Assembly (NCBI GenBank): GCA_934371135.1
Contig: CAKRNO010000017.1
Span: 1-34,305 of the forward strand
Origin: an uncultured Eubacteriales bacterium
GTDB taxonomy: Bacteria > Bacillota > Clostridia > Oscillospirales > CAG-272
Length of the DNA: 34,305 bases
Direction of reading: 5' to 3'
Part shown: positions 1 through 7,835 of the stretch, piece after piece
Position numbering within the stretch: position 1 is the stretch's first letter
Layout of the letters: each line of letters begins with the position of its first letter
Notes under the pieces: model-generated
Database searches by the model: none
Told to the model about the DNA's origin: nothing
Seen by the model: only the letters and a program-made list of their open reading frames with translations
Made by a program: the position numbers and the translations under genes

Positions 1-56
1 ACAACGCCGATCTGTTATGCTTTTGGACCGTAGGGCGGAAAAATTGCCTGCGGCGA

Positions 57-85
57 TTGCATTGCGCGCGCGTGTGTGATAAAAT
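57..85 (+). promoter_or_regulatory. Candidate sigma-A promoter of the rhamnosidase operon
   Basis: TTGCAT at 57-62 and TAAAAT at 80-85 are separated by 17 nt. The predicted transcript has a GC-rich leader of about 130 nt before the first start codon. That leader contains an 8-bp inverted repeat (ACGTTCCG at 90-97, CGGAACGT at 114-121) and a 6-bp hairpin (CGGCAC 167-172, GTGCCG 176-181). Nothing else is recognisable in bases 1-221. Confidence 0.5.
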
Positions 86-221
86 AGAGACGTTCCGGTG
101 CCCGTGCGGCGCGCGGAACGTATAATCAAATTCTGCCCCGCACACCGCGCCGCCACGCAGGAGACACGGCACACCGTGCCGGTGCCGGGCGATGCGGGAC
201 TGATGAAAGGTGAGAAGACCG

Positions 222-1358
222 ATGGATTTTACAAAACTGGATGCATTTCTGTCTCAGATGGAGCAGCGCGGAGTCCCAGCGTGCGACCTGACGGTGATGG
301 TGGAGGGGAAGACGGTGTACCGCGGCATTTACGGGTACGCCGACGCGGCGAAGACGCGTCCCGCCTCCGACCGTGATATGTACTATCTCTACTCGCTCTC
401 CAAGGTGGCGCTCTGCACCGGTGCCCTCCGCGCACTGGAGCGCGGGCTCATCCACCTGGATGACCCGGTGGGTGACTATCTGCCCGCGTTCCGGCACCTC
501 ATGGTGAAGCGACCGGACGGCAGCGTCACGCCCGCAGAGCAGGTCATGACCGTGCGTCACCTCTTTTCGATGGCGGGCGGGCTCGACTATGATATGCGCA
601 CGCCTGCCATCAACCACGTCCGTGACCACGGCCCCACCGACACGGTGTCCGCCGTCGCGTCGTTCACAGGGAAGCCGCTGCTCTTTGAGCCCGGCACCTC
701 GTATGAATACAGCCTCTGTCACGACGTGCTGGCAGCCGTCGTCGAGGTGGCGAGCGGCACCCGCTTCGCCGATTACCAGCGGCGCGAAATTTTCGATCCG
801 CTCGGTATGACCGATACGACCTATCATCCGACCAAGGAACAGACGGAGCGCATTTCCGAGCTCTGGCGGTATGACGAGAGGACATACACCTCTCATACAG
901 AGGACAAAAACAGTGTACATCTTTTCATCCTCGGGGACGACTATGACAGCGGCGGAGCGGGGATCGTTTCCTCGGCGGACTCCTATCAGCGTCTGATCGC
1001 CGCGCTCTCGAACGGCGGCACCTCTGCGGACGGGTACCAGGTGCTCCGCCCTGAGACGCTGAAGCTCCTCGCCGAGAACCAGCTCTGCCCCGCGGGGCTC
1101 GCGAAGTTTGCCGCCGGGCGGTTCGGCGGGTACGGCTTCGGGCTCTGCTGCCGTACACACCTGCGCCCCGACATCTCGCTCTCTCCCTCGTCGGTGGGCG
1201 AGTTCGGTTGGGACAGCGCCGCCAACGCCTATGCGCTCATTGATCCGACACGCAAGATCGGCATCCTGTACGTCACGCATGTGCTCGGTTGCACCACCGG
1301 CTACTATCTGTTCCATCCCGCTATCCGCGGACTCGTTTACGAGGCGCTGGAGGCATAA
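222..1358 (+). CDS. Serine hydrolase, beta-lactamase/EstB-like family
   Basis: This 378-residue protein has the penicillin-binding/class C beta-lactamase fold signature. The SxxK nucleophile motif is S58-L-S-K61. The second motif position reads Y163-S-L165, so the usual YxN asparagine is not present. A C-terminal FGWDSAAN segment matches the W-x-G region of EstB-type esterases. There is no signal peptide, so it should act in the cytoplasm, probably as an esterase or amidase of unknown substrate. I chose ATG 222 because AAGGTGAG ends 7 nt upstream; a GTG at 210 in the same frame lies inside that ribosome binding site. The rhamnosidase gene starts 17 nt after its stop, which suggests a role in removing acyl groups from plant or microbial glycosides; that role is inferred. 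It could equally be a peptidase-like hydrolase. Confidence 0.85.
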   Translation: MDFTKLDAFLSQMEQRGVPACDLTVMVEGKTVYRGIYGYADAAKTRPASDRDMYYLYSLSKVALCTGALRALERGLIHLDDPVGDYLPAFRHLMVKRPDGSVTPAEQVMTVRHLFSMAGGLDYDMRTPAINHVRDHGPTDTVSAVASFTGKPLLFEPGTSYEYSLCHDVLAAVVEVASGTRFADYQRREIFDPLGMTDTTYHPTKEQTERISELWRYDERTYTSHTEDKNSVHLFILGDDYDSGGAGIVSSADSYQRLIAALSNGGTSADGYQVLRPETLKLLAENQLCPAGLAKFAAGRFGGYGFGLCCRTHLRPDISLSPSSVGEFGWDSAANAYALIDPTRKIGILYVTHVLGCTTGYYLFHPAIRGLVYEALEA

Positions 1359-1375
1359 CGTAAAGGAGAAACGCC

Positions 1376-3895
1376 ATGAGGGCACCATTCATCACCTGCC
1401 CCGCCTATCGGGGACAGCCGTATGTCCGCCCGTGGGGGGGCGAGAGACACAGCTATGCCGACGAGCCGACGGCGGGCGAGGGGCTCCCCGCGTTCCGTCT
1501 CCGTTTCCGTCCCGACGGGCAACCGCAGCGGGCGGTGCTTGAGGCGGCTTCTCTCGGGCTCTTTGACCTCTACTGCAACGGCGAGCGCGTCGGGTTACCG
1601 ACAGCGGAGGGCACGGTGTATGACGAGCTCAAGGGCGGTGCCCCGGACTACCGCGTCCGCGCCGAGAGCGACTACTACGATCTCATGCCGTACCTTGCGG
1701 CGGAGAATACACTCGTCTTCGTGGTGTCTCCCGGCTACTATTCCGGGCGCATCTCGTTCGGCGTCTACGGGCTCCGCACGCCTGCGATCGCGGCAGAGCT
1801 GACGCTCTCCTATCCCGACGGGCGCGAGGAGATCCTCCGCACCGGAGAGACGTGGGAGACCGCGGTCACGGGCCCCGTCCTCTTTGCCGATATTTACGAC
1901 GGGGAGACGATCGATCATCGCCTGCCGCCGCCCTATGCCGAGAAGACCCCGTATGCCTGGGGGGCGCCGGAGATCTATGACTATCCGGGCGAGGTCACGC
2001 CGAGGAGGAGCCGACCGGTACGGCTCCACCCGGGGCTTTCTCGCCGCCCTGCCAGTGCCGTACTCTGGCGGAAGACCGAGGAGGACGGCACCGATTTCGG
2101 TCGGACGGTCCCGCGGTGGAAGCGCGTCGGTGCGGGGTCGGAGCAGACGGTGCTGTACCCCGGGGAGCATCTGCTCCTCGACTTCGGGCAGAACATCGTC
2201 GGGCGGCCGCGCATCCTCATGGATGCCGCACCGGGGACGAAAATGACCCTCCGCTTCGCCGAGATGCTGAACGACTCCGGCAGGCGCGACCGCGGAAATG
2301 ACGGACCGGCGGGCAGCCTGTACCTCGCGAACTGCCGCACCGCCAAGGCGCTCGTCCGCTTTATCGCTGCCGGGGGGAGCGGCGAGGTGCTGGAGCCGCT
2401 CCACACCTTTTACGGCTTCCGTTACATGGAGATCGAGGTAACCGAAAAGACCGAGATCGTATCTGTCCTCGGCTGTGTGCTGACGGCAGATCTTGCGGAG
2501 ACGGGGCACGTGCGGACGGGTAACGAGGAGCTCAACCGCCTGCTCGCCAACATCGAATGGGGGCGGCGCGGAAACTATCTGCACATCCCGACCGATTGCC
2601 CGCAGCGCGACGAACGGCTCGGCTGGAGCGGCGATACGCAGATCTTTGCCGGTGCCGCCGCGTATCTTGCGGACATCCGCGCCTTCATGCGGCAGTGGCT
2701 GCGCGACGCGCGCGACTCGCAGGAAAGCCTGGACGGCGCCTACGGCGACGTCATCCCGAACGTGCTCGGTGCCGAGAACGGCGGGAACGCCGGGTGGGGG
2801 GATGCCGGTATCATCATCCCCGACGTGCTGTACCGGATGTACGGCGATACCGAGACCATGAGGGAGCACTACGCCTCCATGGAGCGGTATATGGATTTCC
2901 TCGCCCGTTTCGGCGGGGACAACGGCGGGCGCACCTTCTACGGCGACTGGCTCGCCTACGAGCCGACCGAAAAGCCGTACATCGCGCTTGCATACTATAT
3001 CAACGATGCGCGCCTCATGGCAAAGTACAGCCATATTCTCAAGGCAAAAGCGGGCGACTTCTACGAGCAGCGCGCCGCCCACTACGAGGCACTGCACCGG
3101 CACCTCACAGAGGTGTTTACCGACCGGTATGTGCGGGAGGGGCGCCTTACCGAGACCTCGCAGACGGCATACCTGCTCGCCCTGCACTTCGACCTCCTCA
3201 CGGAGCCCGCACGCGGGGAAGCCATCCGCGCACTGGCAGACAAGATCCGCGGCAACGGCGATACGCTGTCCACCGGGTTCCTCGGTACCGGGATCCTCCT
3301 GCAGACGCTCTCGGAGGTAGGGCTCACCGACCTCGCCTATTCACTGCTCCTGCAAACGCGCGACCCCTCCTGGCTGTATTCGGTCCGGCAGGGGGCGACG
3401 ACGGTCTGGGAACGCTGGAATTCCTACACGCTGGAGCGCGGCTTCGGCGATGTCAACATGAATTCCTTTAACCATTATGCGTACGGCGCCGTCGCGGAGT
3501 GGCTGTTCACCACGGCGGCGGGCATCCGCCCCGACCCGGAGGCACCGGGCTTTACGCACCTCATTCTGGCGCCGGAGCCGGATCTGCGGAGACCCGGGGA
3601 CATCCCCGAGGGGCAGGAGCGCCTGAAACGCGTTTCCGCCATGTTCGACAGCCTGTCGGGGCGCATTGAAAGTTCATGGAGATATGCAGGCGACACGTTC
3701 GTCTATCGCTGCCGGATTCCCGCGGGCATTACGGCGACCATCCGTTTCCCATTCGTGCGCGACTATGCGCCCGACCCGACCCGCACGACGGTCACCATCA
3801 GTGACGTGGCTTTTACGGCGGGGCAACTCTGCGGCAAGCGCGAGGGAGCATTCATGATCTTTGAGCTCTGCGAAGGGGAGTACGAGATCCGATGA
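1376..3895 (+). CDS. Alpha-L-rhamnosidase, glycoside hydrolase family 78
   Basis: The 839-residue product has the usual GH78 order: N-terminal beta domains, an (alpha/alpha)6 catalytic barrel and a C-terminal beta domain. The family hallmark TDCPQRDERLGWSGD is at residues 406-420; it carries the conserved acidic residues D407, E413 and D420. A second conserved motif, TTVWERW, places the presumed general base at E679. The enzyme should release terminal L-rhamnose from oligosaccharides or flavonoid glycosides. It has no signal peptide, so it probably works on imported short glycosides. The ribosome binding site AAAGGAGA sits 6 nt before ATG 1376. Its stop overlaps the next start (ATGA), showing translational coupling with the CYTH gene. 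No rhamnose catabolic gene (isomerase, kinase, aldolase) is in the window. Confidence 0.93.
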   Translation: MRAPFITCPAYRGQPYVRPWGGERHSYADEPTAGEGLPAFRLRFRPDGQPQRAVLEAASLGLFDLYCNGERVGLPTAEGTVYDELKGGAPDYRVRAESDYYDLMPYLAAENTLVFVVSPGYYSGRISFGVYGLRTPAIAAELTLSYPDGREEILRTGETWETAVTGPVLFADIYDGETIDHRLPPPYAEKTPYAWGAPEIYDYPGEVTPRRSRPVRLHPGLSRRPASAVLWRKTEEDGTDFGRTVPRWKRVGAGSEQTVLYPGEHLLLDFGQNIVGRPRILMDAAPGTKMTLRFAEMLNDSGRRDRGNDGPAGSLYLANCRTAKALVRFIAAGGSGEVLEPLHTFYGFRYMEIEVTEKTEIVSVLGCVLTADLAETGHVRTGNEELNRLLANIEWGRRGNYLHIPTDCPQRDERLGWSGDTQIFAGAAAYLADIRAFMRQWLRDARDSQESLDGAYGDVIPNVLGAENGGNAGWGDAGIIIPDVLYRMYGDTETMREHYASMERYMDFLARFGGDNGGRTFYGDWLAYEPTEKPYIALAYYINDARLMAKYSHILKAKAGDFYEQRAAHYEALHRHLTEVFTDRYVREGRLTETSQTAYLLALHFDLLTEPARGEAIRALADKIRGNGDTLSTGFLGTGILLQTLSEVGLTDLAYSLLLQTRDPSWLYSVRQGATTVWERWNSYTLERGFGDVNMNSFNHYAYGAVAEWLFTTAAGIRPDPEAPGFTHLILAPEPDLRRPGDIPEGQERLKRVSAMFDSLSGRIESSWRYAGDTFVYRCRIPAGITATIRFPFVRDYAPDPTRTTVTISDVAFTAGQLCGKREGAFMIFELCEGEYEIR

Positions 3896-4404
3896 GCAGC
3901 GGTGGACGGGAGACCGAACGTAAGTACCTCATCCGTATGCCGGAGGCGTCCTTTCTCACCGGCGGCGAGATCTGGGAGATACGGCAGACGTATCTTGTCG
4001 CCGGGCGCGGCAACCGCCGCGTCCGTGCCGTTGTCTGTCGCGGCGAGACACGGTATTTTTATACCGAAAAGGAGCGCGTCTCCGTGCTCACCTCCATCGA
4101 GAGGGAGAGGGAGATTGACGGGGACGCCTACCGCGCGTACCTTTCGGAGGCGCGCCCCGACAGCGCCGAGGTGGTCAAAACCCGCTACCGCATCCCCTAT
4201 GCGGGGCACACGCTCGAGATCGACGTGTATCCTTTCTGGCGCGACACCGCCGTTCTGGAAGTGGAGCTCGCGGAGGAGGGGGAGCCGGTGAAGCTGCCGG
4301 CTTGGGTGAGCATCCTGCGTGAGGTGACGGCGGAGCCGCTCTACAAGAACACCAATATAGCGCGCTTCCTGAAAAATCACCCGGGCGAGCCGCTGCCCCT
4401 CTGA
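3892..4404 (+). CDS. CYTH domain protein (triphosphate tunnel metalloenzyme)
   Basis: The 170-residue protein opens with the CYTH signature ExExK as E7-T-E9-R-K11, followed by alternating charged beta strands (RYFYTEKER, VKTRYRIPY, LEIDVYPF, AVLEVELAEE). Basic and acidic residues there would line the tunnel. Members of this family hydrolyse triphosphate compounds such as inorganic tripolyphosphate or thiamine triphosphate, or act as class IV adenylate cyclases; sequence alone does not choose between them. The length is that of a single-domain CYTH protein, with no CHAD domain. It overlaps the rhamnosidase stop by 4 nt and is the last gene before a strong terminator. Why it belongs in a glycosidase operon is not obvious. 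Confidence 0.82.
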   Translation: MSSGGRETERKYLIRMPEASFLTGGEIWEIRQTYLVAGRGNRRVRAVVCRGETRYFYTEKERVSVLTSIEREREIDGDAYRAYLSEARPDSAEVVKTRYRIPYAGHTLEIDVYPFWRDTAVLEVELAEEGEPVKLPAWVSILREVTAEPLYKNTNIARFLKNHPGEPLPL

Positions 4405-4430
4405 CCATTCCCCGGGAAATACGGAAATGA

Positions 4431-4465
4431 AAAGTCCCCGATGCCTTGTGCATCGGGGGCTTTTT
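4431..4465. terminator. Bidirectional intrinsic terminator
   Basis: An 11-bp stem (4434-4444 with 4450-4460, one G-U pair) with loop CTTGT is followed by TTTTT on the plus strand. On the minus strand it is followed by TTTTCATTT. It lies between the convergent CYTH gene and the ABC ATPase gene and can end both transcripts. Confidence 0.88.
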
Positions 4466-4521
4466 CCTTCGGGGCTGCTTACCGGCGTGCTCTCCGCCGG
4501 AGGTATGTGCCGCGGGGCGCC

Positions 4522-5328
4522 TTAAGCGTTGTCGTTTTTGAGAGAGGCGGCGAGGAAAGCGCGGGTGAGGGGGCTCTCGGGGGCGCCGAAGACCTGCTCG
4601 GGCGTGCCCTCTTCCTCGATCACGCCGTTCGCCATGAAGACCACGCGGTCGGAGACGCACCGCGCGAAGTCCATTTCGTGCGTGACGACGATCATCGTCC
4701 TGCCGTCCTCCTTGAGCTCACGGATGACGCGGAGCACCTCGCCCGTCAGCTCGGGGTCGAGCGCGGAGGTCGGTTCATCAAAGCAGAGGATATCCGGGTT
4801 CTGTGCGAGGGCGCGGGCGATCGCCACACGCTGGCATTGCCCGCCGGAGAGCTCACAGGGGTAATGGGCGGCGCGTTCGGCGAGCCCCACCTCCGAGAGC
4901 AGCTCCCGCGCGCGGGCGTCACACGCGACCTTTGCCTCTGCGAGGCGGTCGCGCCGCTCTGCCCCCCGGTACTGCCGCTTCAGGGCTTCTGCCGTGCGGA
5001 GCCAGAGCGGCATACGCACGTTTTCGAGGGCGGTGTATTGCGGGAAAAGGTGGAAGGACTGGAAGACCAGCCCGAAGTGGAGACGCATCTCGCGGATGAC
5101 GTGCTCGGGATAGCTCTGGCTCGCGTCATAGAGATCGCCCCCGATCTGCACGGTGCCGCTCGTCGGCTTTTCAAGAAAGTTGAGGCAGCGCAGGAAGGTG
5201 GTTTTTCCCCCGCCGGAGGAACCGATGATCGAGACGACCTCGCCCGTCTCCTGCGTATAATCGATGCCGCGGAGGACCTCGGTGTCACCGAAACGTTTGG
5301 TGAGCCCGTTGACTTGTAAAAGAGACAT
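4522..5328 (-). CDS. Polar amino-acid ABC transporter ATP-binding protein
   Basis: This 268-residue GlnQ/HisP-type ATPase contains every core motif. Walker A is GSSGGGKTT at 36-44, the Q-loop glutamine is Q90, and the signature LSGGQ is at 160-164. Walker B is CFDEPTSALD with D184 and E185, and the switch histidine is H217. It would bind the cytoplasmic side of the permease encoded just upstream and power uptake of a polar amino acid. About 20 extra charged residues (115-140) precede the helical signature region. The start ATG has GAGG 6 nt upstream. It is the last gene of the minus-strand unit, 26 nt after the permease stop. The substrate cannot be told from sequence. Confidence 0.92.
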   Translation of the reverse strand: MSLLQVNGLTKRFGDTEVLRGIDYTQETGEVVSIIGSSGGGKTTFLRCLNFLEKPTSGTVQIGGDLYDASQSYPEHVIREMRLHFGLVFQSFHLFPQYTALENVRMPLWLRTAEALKRQYRGAERRDRLAEAKVACDARARELLSEVGLAERAAHYPCELSGGQCQRVAIARALAQNPDILCFDEPTSALDPELTGEVLRVIRELKEDGRTMIVVTHEMDFARCVSDRVVFMANGVIEEEGTPEQVFGAPESPLTRAFLAASLKNDNA

Positions 5329-5354
5329 AGTAACCTCGGTTTGACGGGGATCCG

Positions 5355-6014
5355 TCAGATCTTGTAGTAGGAGAGCTTCTTTTCACAGAAGCGGAAAAGC
5401 AGCGTCAGCGCGCCGACGAAGACCAGGAAGAAGACGCCGATGTAAAAGAGCGGCCAAACGATACCGTAGGCGAGGAGCTTCGTGTCGTTCATGAAGAAGA
5501 TCTCGGCGACGGCGATGACGCGGGCGAGGGAGGTATCCTTGACCAGCGTGATGACCTCATTGGACATCGGGGCGAGGATGCGCTTAATCAGCTGCATGAG
5601 GATGACGCGGAAGAAGGTCTCGCGCCGCGTCATGCCGAGCACCTGCGCCGCCTCGTACTGCCCGCGCGGGATGCTCTCAAGCCCGCCGCGGTAGATCTCG
5701 GAGAAATAGCAGGCGTAGTTGATGACGAACGCCACGAGGGCGGCGATGAAGCGCCCGTTCTCCCCGCTGAAAAGCCGGACGCCAAACAGCATTCCGGGGA
5801 CGTAGAAGACGACGAACAGCTGGAGCATGAGGGGCGTGCCGCGGATGATCCACACAAACGTGCGGGTGAGAATACGCAAGGGACGGAAAGGGCAGATTGA
5901 GCCGAACATCACGACGAGCCCGAGCGGCAGAGAAAAGACAAGGGTCAGTAAAAACAGGAGGCAGGTAACGCCAAAGCCCTGCAGAAGCAGGGCGTTTACG
6001 GATGCAAAACTCAT
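5355..6014 (-). CDS. Polar amino-acid ABC transporter permease
   Basis: The 219-residue membrane protein is of the HisM/GlnP type. It has an N-terminal membrane helix (about 14-38), the conserved segment RGTPLMLQL at 59-67, several further helices, and an EAA-type coupling loop beginning at E121 (EAAQVLGMTRRETFF). That loop would contact the ATPase encoded next. Length and motif spacing are normal for the family. It starts 11 nt after the stop of the binding-protein gene and has only a weak AAAGAAA ribosome binding site, so translation is probably coupled. As only one permease is present, the channel is likely a homodimer. Confidence 0.92.
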   Translation of the reverse strand: MSFASVNALLLQGFGVTCLLFLLTLVFSLPLGLVVMFGSICPFRPLRILTRTFVWIIRGTPLMLQLFVVFYVPGMLFGVRLFSGENGRFIAALVAFVINYACYFSEIYRGGLESIPRGQYEAAQVLGMTRRETFFRVILMQLIKRILAPMSNEVITLVKDTSLARVIAVAEIFFMNDTKLLAYGIVWPLFYIGVFFLVFVGALTLLFRFCEKKLSYYKI

Positions 6015-6025
6015 GGCGTATTTCT

Positions 6026-6835
6026 TTATTTGCCGATGTTCGGGATGAGCGCGTTCTTGAGACCGTACTTTTCGGCGATCTCGGCGAGCTTACCGTTCTC
6101 GGCAAACTTCACGATCACCTCATTGACCTTGGCGGTGAAGTCGCTGCCTTTGCGGAATCCGATGGCGTACACTTCGGGGTCCAGCGTGATGGCGGCGTTC
6201 TGCGCGAGGTCCGCGTAGTCCCCCTTGCCGACGAGGGAGTTGGCGAGCAGGACGTCTACGACGGCGAAGTCGATCGTGCCCGCTTTGAGCTCCATCAGCG
6301 TTTTCGCCTGGCTGTCCACTGCCGTGTAGTTCGTGCTGGCTTCCTTGGCGACTGCCTCACCGGCAGAGCCCGCTTCGGCGGCACCCTTGAGTCCTGCCAG
6401 AGATGCGAGCGTCGGGTACTGCGCCGCCTTATCGGCTTTCATGATGACACACTGGGAATTGTTGAGGTAGTCATAGGAGAAGTCCACATAGTCCGCGCGG
6501 GAGGTACCGTCGGATTCATTCCCGCGGGTAAAGCCGTTCCAGATGGCGTCGATCGCGCCGCTGTTCAGCTCGGTATATTTGGAGGACCACGGGATGACCT
6601 GGAACTTTGCTTCCAGCCCGAGCTCTGCCGCGACTGCCTGCGCAAACTCGGTGTCGAAGCCGATGAGGTCACCGTCTTCATTGAAGTAGTTCATGGGGTC
6701 GTAAACCGTAATGCCGCAGACGAAATAGCCTTTCTTTTCGATGGCTTTTGTATCGCTCTTTCCGCAGGATGCGAGAGCGAGCACGGCAGAGACAATGAGG
6801 AGCGCAGAGAGCGCAAGGGTCAGCATTTTTTTCAT
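6026..6835 (-). CDS. Amino-acid ABC transporter substrate-binding lipoprotein
   Basis: The 269-residue protein has a lipoprotein signal peptide with lipobox LASC (Cys24), so it should be anchored on the outer face of the membrane. The mature part has the type 3 extracellular solute-binding fold: GYFVCGITVYDPMNYF at the start of lobe 1, then the DGDLIGFDTEFAQAVAAELG segment, the hinge near residues 110-130, and a return strand near EVYAIGFRKG. Clostridial relatives bind polar amino acids, but the ligand here is unknown. The start codon has a strong AAAAGGAG site. It is first in the unit and is transcribed from a near-perfect promoter followed by three dyads, so expression is likely controlled by a repressor. 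Confidence 0.92.
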   Translation of the reverse strand: MKKMLTLALSALLIVSAVLALASCGKSDTKAIEKKGYFVCGITVYDPMNYFNEDGDLIGFDTEFAQAVAAELGLEAKFQVIPWSSKYTELNSGAIDAIWNGFTRGNESDGTSRADYVDFSYDYLNNSQCVIMKADKAAQYPTLASLAGLKGAAEAGSAGEAVAKEASTNYTAVDSQAKTLMELKAGTIDFAVVDVLLANSLVGKGDYADLAQNAAITLDPEVYAIGFRKGSDFTAKVNEVIVKFAENGKLAEIAEKYGLKNALIPNIGK

Positions 6836-6851
6836 GGCGGGTCTCCTTTTG

Positions 6852-6904
6852 ACTGTTAAAACAGTTTAGTAATTTAGTTTGCTAAAACTTTATCTCGCTA
6901 AAGT
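6852..6904. promoter_or_regulatory. Three tandem dyads, candidate operator array
   Basis: Three inverted repeats lie side by side: ACTGTTAAAACAGT (6852-6865), TTTAGTTTGCTAAA (6873-6886) and ACTTTA-N6-TAAAGT (6887-6904). They occupy the 5' leader of the amino-acid importer transcript just after its predicted start. The shared TTTAG/CTAAA half-site suggests binding of one dimeric repressor at several places. I cannot name the regulator. Confidence 0.5.
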
Positions 6905-6910
6905 GACCCT

Positions 6911-6939
6911 ATGATATCATGTCTTTCAGCGTCTGTCAA
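6911..6939 (-). promoter_or_regulatory. Sigma-A promoter of the amino-acid importer operon
   Basis: Read on the minus strand, TTGACA (6939-6934) and TATCAT (6916-6911) are 17 nt apart. Just upstream is a T6A7 tract (6944-6956) that could act as an UP-like element. Confidence 0.85.
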
Positions 6940-6997
6940 GGGGTTTTTTAAAAAAAGTAGTCCTCGCGTGAAAAAAGTTTTTTCCTGCCGTGTTTGC

Positions 6998-7026
6998 TTG
7001 ACACATACACGCATGACTATTATAAT
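6998..7026 (+). promoter_or_regulatory. Consensus sigma-A promoter of mscL
   Basis: TTGACA (6998-7003) and TATAAT (7021-7026) are exact consensus boxes with a 17-nt spacer. The leader is about 35 nt. An A6GT6 tract lies just upstream (6971-6983). This promoter diverges from the amino-acid importer promoter. Confidence 0.9.
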
Positions 7027-7068
7027 AAGGGAGAAATCGGGCTCTGCCCGTCAATCTGGGAGGATATC

Positions 7069-7719
7069 ATGAGTAAGGAAGACCAGGAGGTCCTCGACGC
7101 AAAGATTGCCGAGGGCGAAAAACGCGTCAAAAAAGCAAGAAAAGAAAAGCGGAAAAAGCAGGCGGAGAGCTTTTGGGGTGACTTCAAGAAATTCATCACG
7201 CGAGGGAACGTCGTGGACATGGCAATCGGCGTCATCGTCGCGAGTGCGTTCACCGCGATTGTGACCTCGCTCAGCAACCAGATTATCAAGCCGATCATTA
7301 ACTGGCTGTTGGCACTGATTCTCGGGCAGAATTCGCTCTCGGACATCTACACGTTCCTCAAGCGGGTGAACCTGGAGGACGGGACGGCGGATCTCGCCAA
7401 CTCCATCTACATCGACTGGGGCGCCTTTATCAACGCCATTCTGAATTTCCTGATCATTGCAATGTGCCTGTTCATTATTCTGCGTGTTGCGACGAAGGCA
7501 CATAAGAAGTTTAACGAAACCGTCAATGCGGCGAAGCTCGCCGAGGAGAAGGCGGCGGCAGAGAAGAAGGAAGCCGAGGAGAAAGCGGCAGCCGCCGAAA
7601 AGGCAGAGGCAGAAGCGAAGGCGGCGGCAGAGAAGGCGGAGACCGAGCGTCAGTTCTACGAGAACGTGCGGCGCCAGACCGAGCTGCTCGAAAAGATTGC
7701 GGCGGCACAGAACAAATAA
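7069..7719 (+). CDS. mscL: Large-conductance mechanosensitive channel with charged extensions
   Basis: MscL is a membrane channel that opens under osmotic downshock. The first helix segment, FKKFITRGNVVDMAIGVIVA (residues 39-58), is the family signature, and the second helix is around 119-141. The protein has 216 residues, whereas typical MscL has about 130-150. The excess is a 37-residue Lys/Glu-rich N-terminal tail and about 60 C-terminal residues rich in Ala, Glu and Lys (153-193), expected to form a long cytoplasmic coiled-coil bundle. I chose ATG 7069 because GGGAGG ends 6 nt upstream and it lies downstream of the promoter; a TTG at 6994 in the same frame lies within the promoter. It appears monocistronic. 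Confidence 0.93.
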   Translation: MSKEDQEVLDAKIAEGEKRVKKARKEKRKKQAESFWGDFKKFITRGNVVDMAIGVIVASAFTAIVTSLSNQIIKPIINWLLALILGQNSLSDIYTFLKRVNLEDGTADLANSIYIDWGAFINAILNFLIIAMCLFIILRVATKAHKKFNETVNAAKLAEEKAAAEKKEAEEKAAAAEKAEAEAKAAAEKAETERQFYENVRRQTELLEKIAAAQNK

Positions 7720-7738
7720 AAGAAAAACAATCCAAACG

Positions 7739-7778
7739 GACAACGGGCACTGCGCAGACCTGCGCAGTGCCCGTTGTC
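7739..7778. terminator. 18-bp perfect hairpin after mscL
   Basis: The arms at 7739-7756 and 7761-7778 pair perfectly around loop GACC. No T-tract follows, so it is not a textbook intrinsic terminator. It may protect the mscL 3' end or work together with the hairpin at 7797-7826. Confidence 0.55.
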
Positions 7779-7796
7779 ATATCCGGCGGCACAAGA

Positions 7797-7826
7797 AAAA
7801 CCGGCACCCGAGCGGGTGCCGGTTTT
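7797..7826. terminator. Bidirectional intrinsic terminator
   Basis: AAAACCGGCACCC (7797-7809) pairs with GGGTGCCGGTTTT (7814-7826) around loop GAGC. It gives a T-tract on both strands and sits between convergent mscL and the small lipoprotein gene. Confidence 0.85.
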
Positions 7827-7835
7827 GATGTAGGC

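Noticed and set aside
1595..3187. A 530-residue minus-strand open frame opposite the rhamnosidase
   Set aside because: GH78 motifs on the plus strand are unambiguous; the antisense frame has no recognisable domain.
6836..6910. A T-box or other riboswitch in the amino-acid importer leader
   Set aside because: The leader is only about 70 nt, and there is no T-box consensus or terminator stem; tandem DNA dyads explain it better.
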